From Gemmatimonadales bacterium (GTDB taxonomy: Bacteria > Gemmatimonadota > Gemmatimonadetes > Gemmatimonadales > GWC2-71-9): 64,000 bases of DNA. Position 1 is the first letter of the stretch; each line of letters starts with the position of its first letter. Shown piece by piece: positions 21,964-31,094 of this stretch. The position numbers and the translations under genes are program-made. The notes beneath the pieces are model-generated. The model saw nothing but the letters and a program-made list of their open reading frames with translations, ran no database searches and was not told the origin of the DNA. Location: the NCBI GenBank assembly GCA_041390145.1, contig JAWKQM010000005.1:189296-253295 (forward strand). Direction: 5' to 3'.

Positions 21964-23738
21964 CCGAACCGGGTGTGGAGTTCGAGCAGGTACTGCCGCC
22001 GGAACAGGTGGAGGAACTCCTGCGGACGCTGGTCAAGGCGTCGCGGGCCTTCCAGATGTACCTGCCGAACAACCCGATGTTTCACCGCGCGGCCAAGAAC
22101 CTTGAGACCGCGTTCGACCCCGTCTGGTCGGCCATCGACGAACTCATCCTGACGGTCCACGAGACCGATTTTGTCTGGGAAGGGACGGTCGTGTACCACC
22201 AGCTGAGCAAGTCGGACAGCCTGGCCTGGACGCTCTACAAGGACGGGCTCCGGGTGCTGACCCTGCGCAAGGGTGTGGAGATCGAGGAGCTTCCCCGGCT
22301 GCTGCGCGTGGTGAACAAGGTCCGAGGCCTGGCGCCGGACGCGACCGACGACCTCTTCACGCTGCTCTGGGCTGAGGAGTTCCAGTTCGTCGACGTGCGC
22401 TTCGCGGAGTTCGTCCAGGACTACGGCACCGGCGAACTGGTTCCCGGCGCCCAGTACTCGGCGGGCACCATCTATGCCGACGAAGTGCGGAGCGACTTGG
22501 CGGGGACGGAGGCCGGTGAGGGGGTCGGCGGCGTCGCGGCTCCGGGGGAGACGGTGGGCGAAGGGGAGGAGTCCGGCGAGGCGGGCGGCGCGGCTGACGC
22601 CGTGGAACGGCCGAAGGGCGTCGTCGACATCGACGAGTTTGACTCGACGCTCTACTTCCTCGACGCCGCCGAAGTCGACATGCTGACCGCCGACCTGAAC
22701 CTCGAGTACTCGCGGGATCTGCGCGATGCGTCGCTCGCCGCGCTCTATGACCTGTTCGAGTCGCAGCCGGAGCCGGAAATTCGCGAGGAGATCATCGGCG
22801 TGCTCGAGGCGCTCTTCCCCAGCATGCTCAACGCCGGCGAGTTTCGCGCCAGCGCCGCGGTGCTGCGGGAGACCAGGGTCCTGGTGGATCGTTCACCCGA
22901 GCTCGTGGCTGTGCACAAGGACCGGCTGGTCCAGTTCGTCGACCAGCTCAGCGAGCCTGCCATCGTCAGCCAGCTCATGCAGGCGCTCGATGAGGGCACC
23001 GGTCGGCCGAGTGACGGCGACATCGCCGAACTGCTTCGGGAGTTGCGCCCGCGTGCCCTCTCCACCCTCGTGGAATGGACCCCCCGCCTGACCTCCGCCC
23101 CGGTGCGGGCCCTGGTGGAAGAAGCGGTCCAGCAGCTGGCGTCCGCCCACCAGGGCGAACTGTTGCGGCTGCTCCGCTCCGGCGATCCCGAGGCCCTTCC
23201 GGGCGCGATCGAACTGGCGGGCCGCCTGAAGCTGGAGGGCGCCGTCGCCGGCCTGGGCGAGGTGATGAGCACTCCGGATGCCACGTTGCGCCTGGCGGCG
23301 ACCGAGGCACTGGTGCAGATCGGCACCCCCGGCGCCCTCGTGCTGCTCGAGCGCGGGATTGGCGACGACGACCGGGCGGTGCGGGTCGCCGCGCTGAAGG
23401 CCCTCAGCGCCCGCGGCTACCGGGGCGCACTCCGGCGCGTGGAGGAAGTGGTGAACGGCAAGGGCCGCAAGGACCTCGACTTCAACGAGCGCCGGGCCTT
23501 CTTCGAAGCCTATGGCGCCATTGCAGGAGCGGGGGGGCTCGCGACGCTTCGCGACCTCATCGTGCGGCGCGGGTTCTTTCGCCGGAAGCAGAGCGCCGAT
23601 GTGCGGATGTGCGCGGCGCTGGGGCTGGGCAAGATCGGCACCCCGGAGGCGCGGGCGGTGCTCGAATCCGTGGCGGAGGACAACGACCGGCAGGTGCGCA
23701 ACGCCGTGACCGCGGCACTCCGGGGGGTGGCGGAATGA
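21960..23738 (+). CDS. HEAT-repeat protein with an N-terminal module shared with its HD-GYP neighbour
   Basis: A 592-aa protein of unknown function. It probably starts at TTG 21960, overlapping the trpB stop (TTGA). Residues about 5-150 form a module beginning with LVKASRAFQMYLPNNPMFHR; residues about 170-220 are an acidic Gly/Glu/Ala-rich linker; the rest is helical with HEAT-type repeats (for example GTPGALVLLERGIGDDDRAV and GTPEARAVLESVAEDNDRQV). No catalytic residues are evident, so it looks like a scaffold. The N-terminal module resembles that of the next protein. It lies between trpB and trpA and overlaps the HD-GYP gene by four bases. Confidence 0.8.
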   Translation: MTEPGVEFEQVLPPEQVEELLRTLVKASRAFQMYLPNNPMFHRAAKNLETAFDPVWSAIDELILTVHETDFVWEGTVVYHQLSKSDSLAWTLYKDGLRVLTLRKGVEIEELPRLLRVVNKVRGLAPDATDDLFTLLWAEEFQFVDVRFAEFVQDYGTGELVPGAQYSAGTIYADEVRSDLAGTEAGEGVGGVAAPGETVGEGEESGEAGGAADAVERPKGVVDIDEFDSTLYFLDAAEVDMLTADLNLEYSRDLRDASLAALYDLFESQPEPEIREEIIGVLEALFPSMLNAGEFRASAAVLRETRVLVDRSPELVAVHKDRLVQFVDQLSEPAIVSQLMQALDEGTGRPSDGDIAELLRELRPRALSTLVEWTPRLTSAPVRALVEEAVQQLASAHQGELLRLLRSGDPEALPGAIELAGRLKLEGAVAGLGEVMSTPDATLRLAATEALVQIGTPGALVLLERGIGDDDRAVRVAALKALSARGYRGALRRVEEVVNGKGRKDLDFNERRAFFEAYGAIAGAGGLATLRDLIVRRGFFRRKQSADVRMCAALGLGKIGTPEARAVLESVAEDNDRQVRNAVTAALRGVAE

Positions 23739-25177
23739 GCCAGGACCCGCACGCCGCCGACCACAACCTGCGGCACGATGGCCGCGGGCTCCTGCTCTCG
23801 CTTTACGCGGCGTTGCGGAGCCTCAAGCTCTATCCGCTCGAGAACACGACGGTCCAGAAGGCGCTCGACGACCTCCTCGCGTCGGGTGAACAACTCCTCG
23901 GCGAAGACGAGGACGTGGAAATCCGCGCCTCGGGCGACTTCCTCTTTGTCAACGACACCCGGCTCCGCCTGGAGCTCGACAACTACGCCTCGTTCAGCCA
24001 GGTGCTCGGCCTGCTGCGCACCTTCGAGGTCGGGACGCTGCGGATTGTGCGCGGCGTCGAGCGCCGTGAGTGGCAGGCGCTGCTCAGCGTCTTCCTCAGC
24101 CTCGGCACCCGCGACGTGGCCGGGAGCCGGTTCGCGGAGCTGATTGCGCGCCTCGAACGGGCAAACATCCGGCACATCCAGCTGGAGCCGCTCAGCGCCG
24201 TGGAGGAAGAGGAAGACTCCGCCGAGGCGCGCGAGGTCGCGAAGCGGACCTACGCGCAGGGCGTCGCGGTCACCAAGGATGTCGTCAACAGCGTCCGGAT
24301 GGGGCGCACCGCCAACCTGAAGAAGGTGAAGCGCGCCGTGCAGCTCGTGGTGGACCAGGTCCTGAACAACGAGACCTCCATCGTCGGCCTCACCACGATC
24401 CGCGACTACGACGAGTACACCTTCACGCATTCCGTGAACGTCTGCATCTTCTCGGTGGCCCTGGGCAAGAAACTCGGTCTTGGCAAGCTGCAGCTGTACG
24501 ATCTCGGGCTCGCGGCGCTCCTGCACGACATCGGCAAGGCGCGCATCTCCCTCGACATCCTGAACAAGACCACCAGCCTCGATGAGGACGAGTGGCGGGT
24601 GATGACGCGGCACCCGTGGTTCGGCACGCTCACCCTCTTCAGCTCGCGCCGCTACGAGGAGACGCCCTACCGGGCCATTCTCGTGGCGCACGAGCATCAC
24701 ATGAAGACCGACCTGACCGGCTATCCGAAGCCGATTCGTCCGCGCAAGCTCGGGCTCTACTCCCGGCTCGTGGCGGTGGCCGACGGCTTCGACGCCGCCA
24801 CCACCCGGCGGAGCTACCAGACGGTCCCCATCCAGCCGGACGCGGTGCTGAAAGAGATGTGGGAAAACCCGAAACGGGGCTATGACCGCGTGCTCGTGAA
24901 GGCGCTGATCAACCTCATCGGCATCTACCCCGTGGGCACCTGCGTCATCCTCGATACCCTCGAGGTGGCCATCGTGGCGGGCGCGAATCCCGACCCGACG
25001 ATCCTCAATCGGCCGCTGGTCCGGATCGCCATCGACACCAACGGCGCGGTCCTCCCGCCCCCCGGCGAGCCAGCCGACCTGGCTGACGGCAACGGCCAGG
25101 GCGGATACGCCCGCTCGATCGTGAAGGTGACCGACCCGAGCCGGTACGGGCTCATCGTGGGAGACTACTTTGTCTGA
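23735..25177 (+). CDS. HD-GYP domain protein, putative cyclic-di-GMP phosphodiesterase
   Basis: A 480-aa soluble protein. Residues about 15-150 match the N-terminal module of the preceding HEAT protein (SLYAALRSLKLYPLENTTVQ). The HD-GYP domain has His232, His264-Asp265 (LLHDIGK), HEHHMKTDLTGYP with GYP at 329-331, and VAVADGFDAATTRR. HD-GYP enzymes degrade cyclic-di-GMP to GMP or pGpG. The ATG at 23735 overlaps the HEAT gene stop (ATGA), and the end overlaps trpA by 8 bases. Confidence 0.9.
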   Translation: MSQDPHAADHNLRHDGRGLLLSLYAALRSLKLYPLENTTVQKALDDLLASGEQLLGEDEDVEIRASGDFLFVNDTRLRLELDNYASFSQVLGLLRTFEVGTLRIVRGVERREWQALLSVFLSLGTRDVAGSRFAELIARLERANIRHIQLEPLSAVEEEEDSAEAREVAKRTYAQGVAVTKDVVNSVRMGRTANLKKVKRAVQLVVDQVLNNETSIVGLTTIRDYDEYTFTHSVNVCIFSVALGKKLGLGKLQLYDLGLAALLHDIGKARISLDILNKTTSLDEDEWRVMTRHPWFGTLTLFSSRRYEETPYRAILVAHEHHMKTDLTGYPKPIRPRKLGLYSRLVAVADGFDAATTRRSYQTVPIQPDAVLKEMWENPKRGYDRVLVKALINLIGIYPVGTCVILDTLEVAIVAGANPDPTILNRPLVRIAIDTNGAVLPPPGEPADLADGNGQGGYARSIVKVTDPSRYGLIVGDYFV

Positions 25178-25976
25178 GACGGGGCTCCGCGCGCGCTGGA
25201 CCGCGCTCCGGCGACCGGAGCAGGCGGCGCTGGTTGCCTACCTCACGGCCGGCTACCCCGATCGGGCAACGAGCCTCGCCGCCCTCCGCCTTGCCGCCCG
25301 GCATGCGGATATCCTGGAAGTCGGCGTGCCCTTCAGCGATCCCGTGGCCGACGGCCCGGTCATCCAGCGCGCGTCGTTTGACGCCCTGGCGGGAGGGATG
25401 TCGCTGCGGGGTACACTCGACCTGATTGCCGAAGCGGATCTCGACTGCCCGGTGGTGCTCTTCTCCTACCTGAACCCGCTCCTCCGGTATGGGTTCGACC
25501 GCCTCCTCATCGATGCCGCGACGGTGGGGGTCGACGGGCTCCTGGTCACCGACCTGCCGGCCGGTGCCGACCCGGCGCTGGAGGAGTCCGTTCGCGGCAG
25601 CGACCTCGACCTGATCCCGCTGGTGGCTCCCACGACCTCCTCGCCCCGGGTCGCGGAGATTGACGCCTCCGCCACCGCCTTTCTCTACCTCATCGGACGC
25701 CTCGGCGTGACCGGCACCGGTACCCCGCCCAGCGCCGAACTCGAGGCGATCGTACGCCGGGTGCGAGCGAACGCACGTCGACCGCTGGCGGTCGGGTTCG
25801 GAATCGCGACACCGGCCCAGGTGCGCGCGGTGGCTTCGTGCGCCGATGGCGTCGTGGTGGGCAGCGCCCTGGTGGACGCACTTGGGCGAGGCGGCGTGTC
25901 AGCCCTCGACGCGCTCCTCACCGAACTGACCCCGGCCTGCGTGCGCGCGGCTGAGGCGGGCGCCTCCCGTGTTTGA
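25170..25976 (+). CDS. trpA: Tryptophan synthase alpha subunit
   Basis: Splits indole-3-glycerol phosphate and channels indole to TrpB. The 268-aa TIM barrel has the catalytic Glu50 and Asp61 in LEVGVPFSDPVADGP and the phosphate loop VGFGIATPAQV. A TTG at 25170 is the likely start, inside the end of the HD-GYP gene; the end overlaps the next gene by 8 bases. Confidence 0.94.
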   Translation: MSETGLRARWTALRRPEQAALVAYLTAGYPDRATSLAALRLAARHADILEVGVPFSDPVADGPVIQRASFDALAGGMSLRGTLDLIAEADLDCPVVLFSYLNPLLRYGFDRLLIDAATVGVDGLLVTDLPAGADPALEESVRGSDLDLIPLVAPTTSSPRVAEIDASATAFLYLIGRLGVTGTGTPPSAELEAIVRRVRANARRPLAVGFGIATPAQVRAVASCADGVVVGSALVDALGRGGVSALDALLTELTPACVRAAEAGASRV

Positions 25977-28050
25977 CACCTCCCGGGTGCTGGCGCTCTA
26001 TGGCCGGGTGCTGATCTGGCTGGGATGGTCGCTGGCGGTGGCCGCCGTGCTGGTGGACCTCCGCTGGATCGAGCAGCCGATCCCCACCCTCGTGATCCTG
26101 CTGGCCGTGGCGGCGCTCCGGGCCTCCCCGGTCCGGCTCAGCAAGTATTCCTACCTGACGCAGCACGGTGTGCCGGTAGTTGTCGGCGTCATGGTGGCGG
26201 CACCGTCGCAGGTCGTCGCGGGGATGGCGGCGGGCGTGTACCTGGTGGACACCCTCTGGCTGCGGAAGCCGATGAAGGCCGGCCTCGTCAACGCCGGCCG
26301 CGAAAACATCGCATTCCTCGCGTCATTCGGCATCTTCTCGCTCGTCTGGCGGTTGAGCGGATCGCCGGGCGTCGGTCTCGACTTCCTCCCCGCCGCGTTC
26401 ACCCTGGCCGGCATCTACTTTTTCCTGTCCCGTGCGCTGTTCTACTTCACGCTCCTGCTCCGGGACAAGCTCGAGAGTGAGGAGCGCCTCCTCATCCTCC
26501 GGTACGAGGTGGTGGCGTACCTCCTCACCCTCGGTGCCGCCGCGATCATCGTCGGCGCCATCCAGGCGCTCAGCCCCCCCGGCTGGGCTGCGGTCTTGGC
26601 GGTCGTCGGGGTCTTCGGACTCCTGACCAAGAAGATCCTGGAAGAGGCGATCGCCGCCGAGGACCTGAACAAGGTCCACCTGATGGAGACGGCCATCACC
26701 ACGAACGTGACGCTGTTGGATTCGTTCCAGCAGATTGAACGGCTCGCGCACCGGCTGCTCGACTGGGGCGACCTGCGGATCTATCGGGTGGACGAGCACG
26801 ACGTGGTGTCGCTGGCCTACCGGGGCGAGGTGGGCCGTGGCGGCCGTGGCGAGGTACCAGCGGAACTCGAGCCGCTTCGCCTCTCGGCGATCTCCTCGGC
26901 GGAACCGGTCGTGGTGCACGACACGTCGAAGGATGCCCGGCTGCCGATGGCGGCGTCCGACACCCAAAGCCTGGTCATCCTGCCGCTCCGGTTCGGCACG
27001 GACGTCATCGGGACGCTCGAGCTCGAGCACCACAAGCGGCACATGTACCGCGCCCGGGACCTCGCCGCGATGTCGACGCTGGCGACCCAGGTGGCCACCG
27101 CGATCCACATCGCCGAACTCCGGCGTCCGCTGGTGACCACCGTCGAGAGTATCGGCGCGCAGGTTGGCGCCCTGGCGCGCGCGACCGAATCGCTGCACGC
27201 CTCCGCCGACGCGCTGACCGCGGCCTCCAAGTCGCTGCGCATCGGGCTGGGGGAGCAGGACGCCTTCGTCACCGCCGGCCTCAAGGCAACGAAGGCGCTG
27301 GCGAGCGGATCGGCCGAGATTGCGGTGCAGGGAAAGCGGGCGGCGGAGGCCAGCGCCCGCGCCGCCGAAACGGCGTCTCGCAACCGCGAGACGATTCGCG
27401 ACGCCATCACGCGGCTGGTGGACCTGAAGCACTTCGTGGCGGAGAGCTCGCGCCAGGTCGGCGAACTGGGCAACGTCACCAAGCGCATCACCGGGTTCAT
27501 CGGGTCGATCCGGGAGATTGCCGACCTCACGAACCTGATCTCGCTCAACGCCGCCATTGAGGCGGCCCGCGCCGGGCAGGAAGGGAAGGGGTTTGCGGTC
27601 GTCGCGGCGGAAGTGCGGGAGCTGGCGGACCAGAGCGCCGTGGCCGCGCGGGAGGCGGGCGGGCTGCTCGCCGCCATCGCGGAGCAGGTCACGGAAATCA
27701 CCGCCCAGATGTCGCATGGCGAACGGGCGGTGGAAGGGGTGGAGCAGCTCGGCGAGGCGGCGGTGGAGGCCCTCGAAGGGATCGTGAATACGACGCGCGA
27801 GGCGGGAACGTCCGCGCAGCGAATCGGCGAGACGGCGACGCAGCAGGAGGGGGCGTTCGCCAAGCTGCAGGAACAGATCGGGCACCTTGCGACGGTCTCC
27901 GCGCGGATTCGCGAGGAGACCAACGTGCTGGCGGGCCAGGCGGGCCGGGCGGCCGACGCGCAACAGGAACTCGACGGCGCGCTCAAGCAGCTGGAGCAGG
28001 TCTCGACGCACCTGCAGTCGATCGCGCGCCACTTCACCGTCGGCCAGTAA
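25969..28050 (+). CDS. Membrane GAF/methyl-accepting chemotaxis-like signalling protein
   Basis: A 693-aa protein starting at GTG 25969. The first about 210 residues hold six or so hydrophobic helices, more than the two of an ordinary chemoreceptor. A GAF-like domain spans about 240-390 (SLVILPLRFGTDVIGTLELE). Long coiled coils follow, with the conserved chemoreceptor hairpin near residue 525 (SLNAAIEAARAGQEGKGFAV). It may pass an internal or membrane signal to a CheA-type kinase, but no che genes are in the window. It overlaps trpA by 8 bases and is followed at once by folK. Confidence 0.85.
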   Translation: MFDTSRVLALYGRVLIWLGWSLAVAAVLVDLRWIEQPIPTLVILLAVAALRASPVRLSKYSYLTQHGVPVVVGVMVAAPSQVVAGMAAGVYLVDTLWLRKPMKAGLVNAGRENIAFLASFGIFSLVWRLSGSPGVGLDFLPAAFTLAGIYFFLSRALFYFTLLLRDKLESEERLLILRYEVVAYLLTLGAAAIIVGAIQALSPPGWAAVLAVVGVFGLLTKKILEEAIAAEDLNKVHLMETAITTNVTLLDSFQQIERLAHRLLDWGDLRIYRVDEHDVVSLAYRGEVGRGGRGEVPAELEPLRLSAISSAEPVVVHDTSKDARLPMAASDTQSLVILPLRFGTDVIGTLELEHHKRHMYRARDLAAMSTLATQVATAIHIAELRRPLVTTVESIGAQVGALARATESLHASADALTAASKSLRIGLGEQDAFVTAGLKATKALASGSAEIAVQGKRAAEASARAAETASRNRETIRDAITRLVDLKHFVAESSRQVGELGNVTKRITGFIGSIREIADLTNLISLNAAIEAARAGQEGKGFAVVAAEVRELADQSAVAAREAGGLLAAIAEQVTEITAQMSHGERAVEGVEQLGEAAVEALEGIVNTTREAGTSAQRIGETATQQEGAFAKLQEQIGHLATVSARIREETNVLAGQAGRAADAQQELDGALKQLEQVSTHLQSIARHFTVGQ

Positions 28051-28051
28051 C

Positions 28052-28459
28052 GTGGCGGAGCTGGTGACGGTTGCGCTGGGGAGCAACCTCGGTGATCGGG
28101 CGCAGCACCTTGCCGCCGCCCGCGCCGCGCTGGCCGCACTCCCCGGCACCCGCCTGGTCAAGGTCTCTACCGTGGAGGAGACGGCGCCGCTCGGGGGGCT
28201 CGACCAGCCGCCATACCTGAACCAGGTGGCGCAGCTCGACACGACGCTTGCTCCGCGGGCCCTGCTGGAGGCCTGCCAGGCGATCGAGCGTGCGGAGGGA
28301 CGGACGCGAGGCACGCGCTGGGCCTCGCGATCTCTCGACATCGACATCATTCAATTCGGGCGACGCACGGTGGCGGAGCCTGGACTCACGATCCCGCACC
28401 CGGAGCTCCCCAACCGCGATTTCTGGCAGCGCGGCCTGGCGGAAGTGCAGACCCCATGA
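28052..28459 (+). CDS. folK: 2-amino-4-hydroxy-6-hydroxymethyldihydropteridine pyrophosphokinase
   Basis: Transfers pyrophosphate to the folate pterin. The 135-aa protein has VALGSNLGDR at the start, PYLNQV in the middle and WASRSLDIDIIQFG with the metal-binding Asp pair. It starts at GTG 28052, one base after the preceding stop; the end overlaps panB (ATGA). Confidence 0.93.
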   Translation: MAELVTVALGSNLGDRAQHLAAARAALAALPGTRLVKVSTVEETAPLGGLDQPPYLNQVAQLDTTLAPRALLEACQAIERAEGRTRGTRWASRSLDIDIIQFGRRTVAEPGLTIPHPELPNRDFWQRGLAEVQTP

Positions 28460-29268
28460 GCGACACTACCCGACCCCTGACGACGCGTGACGTGCTCGCC
28501 ATGAAGCGCGCCGGCACCAGGATCGTGTCCCTGACCGCCTACGACGCGCTGATGGCGCGGATGCTGGATACCTCCGGGGTCGACATCATCCTGGTCGGCG
28601 ATTCGGTCAACCAGGTCGTGGCCGGGCGCAGCACCACGCTGAGCGCCACCCTGGACCAGATGATCTACCACGGCCGTGCGGTCCAGGGCGCCGTGCGCCG
28701 CGCCCTCGTGGTGATCGACCTCCCCTTCCTCACCTACCAGGTGACCATCGAGGATGCCATCCGGAACGCCGGTCGGGTCATGCAGGCCACCGGCGCGCCG
28801 GCGGTGAAGCTCGAGGGCGGGGTGACGATGGCCCCGACCATCCGTGCGCTGGTTGAGCGCGGCATTCCCGTCATGGGGCACATCGGGCTCACTCCGCAGT
28901 CGGTGCACGCCCTTGGGGGGTACCGGGTGCAGGGGAGGGAAGAGGCGGCAGCCGAGCGGCTCGTGGCGGACGCCCGCGCCGTCGAGGAGGCCGGGGCGTT
29001 CGGCGTCGTGCTGGAGCTCGTGCCCGCGGCGCTCGCCGCGCGAGTCACGAAGGAACTGACAATCCCCACCATCGGCATCGGCGCCGGCGCGGAGTGCGAC
29101 GGCCAGGTGCTCGTGCTCCCCGACATGCTGGGGATGAATCCGGGATTTGCGGTGAAGTTCCTCAAGCGGTACGCCGACCTGGACGGCGTCATCCGCGCCG
29201 CGGTGTCCGCCTATGGCGAGGACGTGCGGTCAGGCAAGTACCCGGGCCGGGAACACAGCTTCGAGTGA
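28456..29268 (+). CDS. panB: 3-methyl-2-oxobutanoate hydroxymethyltransferase
   Basis: First step of pantothenate synthesis: adds a hydroxymethyl group to 2-oxoisovalerate. The 270-aa protein has SLTAYDALMARML, VGDSVNQVV with a metal-binding Asp, VKLEGG and GIGAGAECDGQVLVLPD. Overlaps folK and panC by four bases each. Confidence 0.96.
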   Translation: MSDTTRPLTTRDVLAMKRAGTRIVSLTAYDALMARMLDTSGVDIILVGDSVNQVVAGRSTTLSATLDQMIYHGRAVQGAVRRALVVIDLPFLTYQVTIEDAIRNAGRVMQATGAPAVKLEGGVTMAPTIRALVERGIPVMGHIGLTPQSVHALGGYRVQGREEAAAERLVADARAVEEAGAFGVVLELVPAALAARVTKELTIPTIGIGAGAECDGQVLVLPDMLGMNPGFAVKFLKRYADLDGVIRAAVSAYGEDVRSGKYPGREHSFE

Positions 29269-30137
29269 GCCAGACCCCCGCACCCAGAGAGTTCACGACG
29301 GGGGCCGGGATCCGTGCGTGGATCACCGCCCAACGAGCGGGGGGATCCCGGATCGGCTTTGTGCCGACCATGGGATACCTCCACGAGGGGCACCTCGCCC
29401 TCGTCGATGCCGCGCGCGCCGTCTCGGACGTCGTCGTGATGAGCATCTTCGTCAATCCCCTGCAATTCGGGCCCTCGGAAGACCTCTCCCGCTATCCCCG
29501 TGACCTTCCCCGCGACCGCCAGCTGGCAGCGAGCCGTGGCGTGGATGCGCTGTTTCTGCCGGACGTCTCCGTCATGTACCCTCCCGGCAGCGTCACGCGC
29601 GTGGTTCCGGGCCCGGGCGCCGACCGGTGGGAGGGCGAGGTGCGGCCCGGCCATTTCACCGGTGTCCTGACCGTCGTCGCCAAGCTCTTCCACCTCGTGA
29701 CGCCCGACGTCGCCGTGTTCGGGCAGAAGGACGCCCAGCAGGCGGCGCTGATCCGGCAGATGGTCCGCGACCTCGACTGGCCGGTCGCCCTGGTGGTGGC
29801 GCCCACCACCCGGGAACCCGATGGACTGGCCCTGAGCAGCCGGAACACCTACCTGTCGGCCGAGGACCGGAGGCAGGCGGTGGGGCTGAGCGCCGCCCTG
29901 CGGGCGGCGCACGAGGCCTGGCGGGGCGGGGAGACCGCGGGCCACCGTCTGGTGGCCGTGGCACGGCAGGTGCTTGAGGTGTATCCGGGTGTGAGCCCGG
30001 AGTATATTTCCACCGTCGAACCCGAGGCGCTGGCCCCCGTCGAGACGGTGGGGGCGGGATGTCTTATGCTGATCGCCGCCCGGGTCGGATCGACGAGGCT
30101 TATCGACAATACTGTTTTCGGGGAAGGGATCCCGTGA
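29265..30137 (+). CDS. panC: Pantothenate synthetase
   Basis: Joins pantoate and beta-alanine using ATP. The 290-aa protein carries VPTMGYLHEGHLALV (HIGH-type motif), FVNPLQFGPSEDL, VVAKLFHLVTPDVAVFGQKD and ALSSRNTYLS. The GTG at 29265 overlaps the panB stop (GTGA); the last base of its stop is the first base of panD (TGATG). Confidence 0.95.
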   Translation: MSQTPAPREFTTGAGIRAWITAQRAGGSRIGFVPTMGYLHEGHLALVDAARAVSDVVVMSIFVNPLQFGPSEDLSRYPRDLPRDRQLAASRGVDALFLPDVSVMYPPGSVTRVVPGPGADRWEGEVRPGHFTGVLTVVAKLFHLVTPDVAVFGQKDAQQAALIRQMVRDLDWPVALVVAPTTREPDGLALSSRNTYLSAEDRRQAVGLSAALRAAHEAWRGGETAGHRLVAVARQVLEVYPGVSPEYISTVEPEALAPVETVGAGCLMLIAARVGSTRLIDNTVFGEGIP

Positions 30138-30508
30138 TGCAGCGCCATCTCATGAAGTCCAAGATTCATCGCGCCACCATCACCTCGGCGGACCTCCACT
30201 ATGAGGGCTCGCTGACGGTGGACGAAGACCTGCTCGATGCCGCCGACCTGCGGCTGCATGAGGAGGTGCAGGTGGTCAACGTCAACAACGGGGCGCGCTT
30301 CAGCACCTACGTCATCCCGGGCCCGCGCGGCTCCGGCGTGCTGCAGCTCAACGGGGCAGCCGCGCGCCTCGGGATGGCGGGCGACCTGGCCATCATCATC
30401 AGCTACGGCGTCTTCGACGAGGCCGAGGCGAAGCAGCACGCGCCCAGGGTGGTCTTCGTCGACGAGCGGAACCGCATCGTCCGTCCACCCCTCCGGGCGG
30501 AGGGATAG
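30137..30508 (+). CDS. panD: Aspartate 1-decarboxylase proenzyme
   Basis: Makes beta-alanine for PanC. The 123-aa proenzyme starts MQRHLMKSKIHRATIT and has the self-cleavage site Gly24-Ser25 in YEGSLTVD, the position used in E. coli PanD, which yields the pyruvoyl cofactor. Starting at ATG 30137, it completes a panBCD cluster. Confidence 0.95.
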   Translation: MQRHLMKSKIHRATITSADLHYEGSLTVDEDLLDAADLRLHEEVQVVNVNNGARFSTYVIPGPRGSGVLQLNGAAARLGMAGDLAIIISYGVFDEAEAKQHAPRVVFVDERNRIVRPPLRAEG

Positions 30509-30512
30509 CTCC

Positions 30513-31094
30513 TTGACCGGCGCCTCCGCCTCGCGTGTATCGCCCGCGCTCCGGCCCACATTGCCGGAGTGGGCGGAGGTCACCGCGGAGCGCGTGGCGC
30601 ATATCGAGCGGGTCGCCACGCTGGTCTCCGCGTGGGCGGAGCGCATGGGGGTCCACGATTCCGAGCGGAACCGGTGGCTCAAGGCGGTGTGGCTCCATGA
30701 CGCCCTGCGCGACGCCAGCCGCGACACGCTGGGGCAATGGGCCGCGAGTTCGTCCGGACCAATCGAGCTCTGGCACGGCCCGGCCGCCGCGGCGCGGGCC
30801 AAGGCTGAAGGGGAGACGGACCGCGGCGTGCTCGACGCCGTGCGCTATCACTCCCTTGGGCTTGCCGAGTGGGACATGGTCGGCCGGGTGCTCTACTGCG
30901 CCGACTACCTCGAGCCGGGCCGGACGTTCGACGAGGCCGCGCGCGCCGAGCTCGCCGCCCTCTTTCCGCGTGACGTGGCGGGCGTGCTGCGCGCGGTGGC
31001 GCGCGCCCGCCTCACCTACCTTGCCCGATCCGGTTGGCCGCTGCCGGAACCGATGGTCCGGTTTTGGAACAGCCTGTCCGTCGTCTCGCCCTGA
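30513..31094 (+). CDS. HD-domain phosphohydrolase, YqeK-like
   Basis: A 193-aa HD protein with the pattern AERVAHIERV, WLHDALRD, LWHGPAAAARAKAEG, YHSLG and ADYLEPGR, which fits the YqeK family that cleaves diadenosine tetraphosphate symmetrically. It probably starts at TTG 30513, with GGAGG upstream at the end of panD. In many bacteria yqeK sits in a nadD-yqeK-lytR-rsfS row; here a LytR_C gene follows but nadD and rsfS are absent. Confidence 0.78.
   Translation: MTGASASRVSPALRPTLPEWAEVTAERVAHIERVATLVSAWAERMGVHDSERNRWLKAVWLHDALRDASRDTLGQWAASSSGPIELWHGPAAAARAKAEGETDRGVLDAVRYHSLGLAEWDMVGRVLYCADYLEPGRTFDEAARAELAALFPRDVAGVLRAVARARLTYLARSGWPLPEPMVRFWNSLSVVSP

Noticed and set aside
26323..28350. 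A 675-codon minus-strand frame opposite the chemoreceptor-like gene
   Set aside because: Shadow of the plus-strand gene; composition is Arg-rich and lacks start signals.
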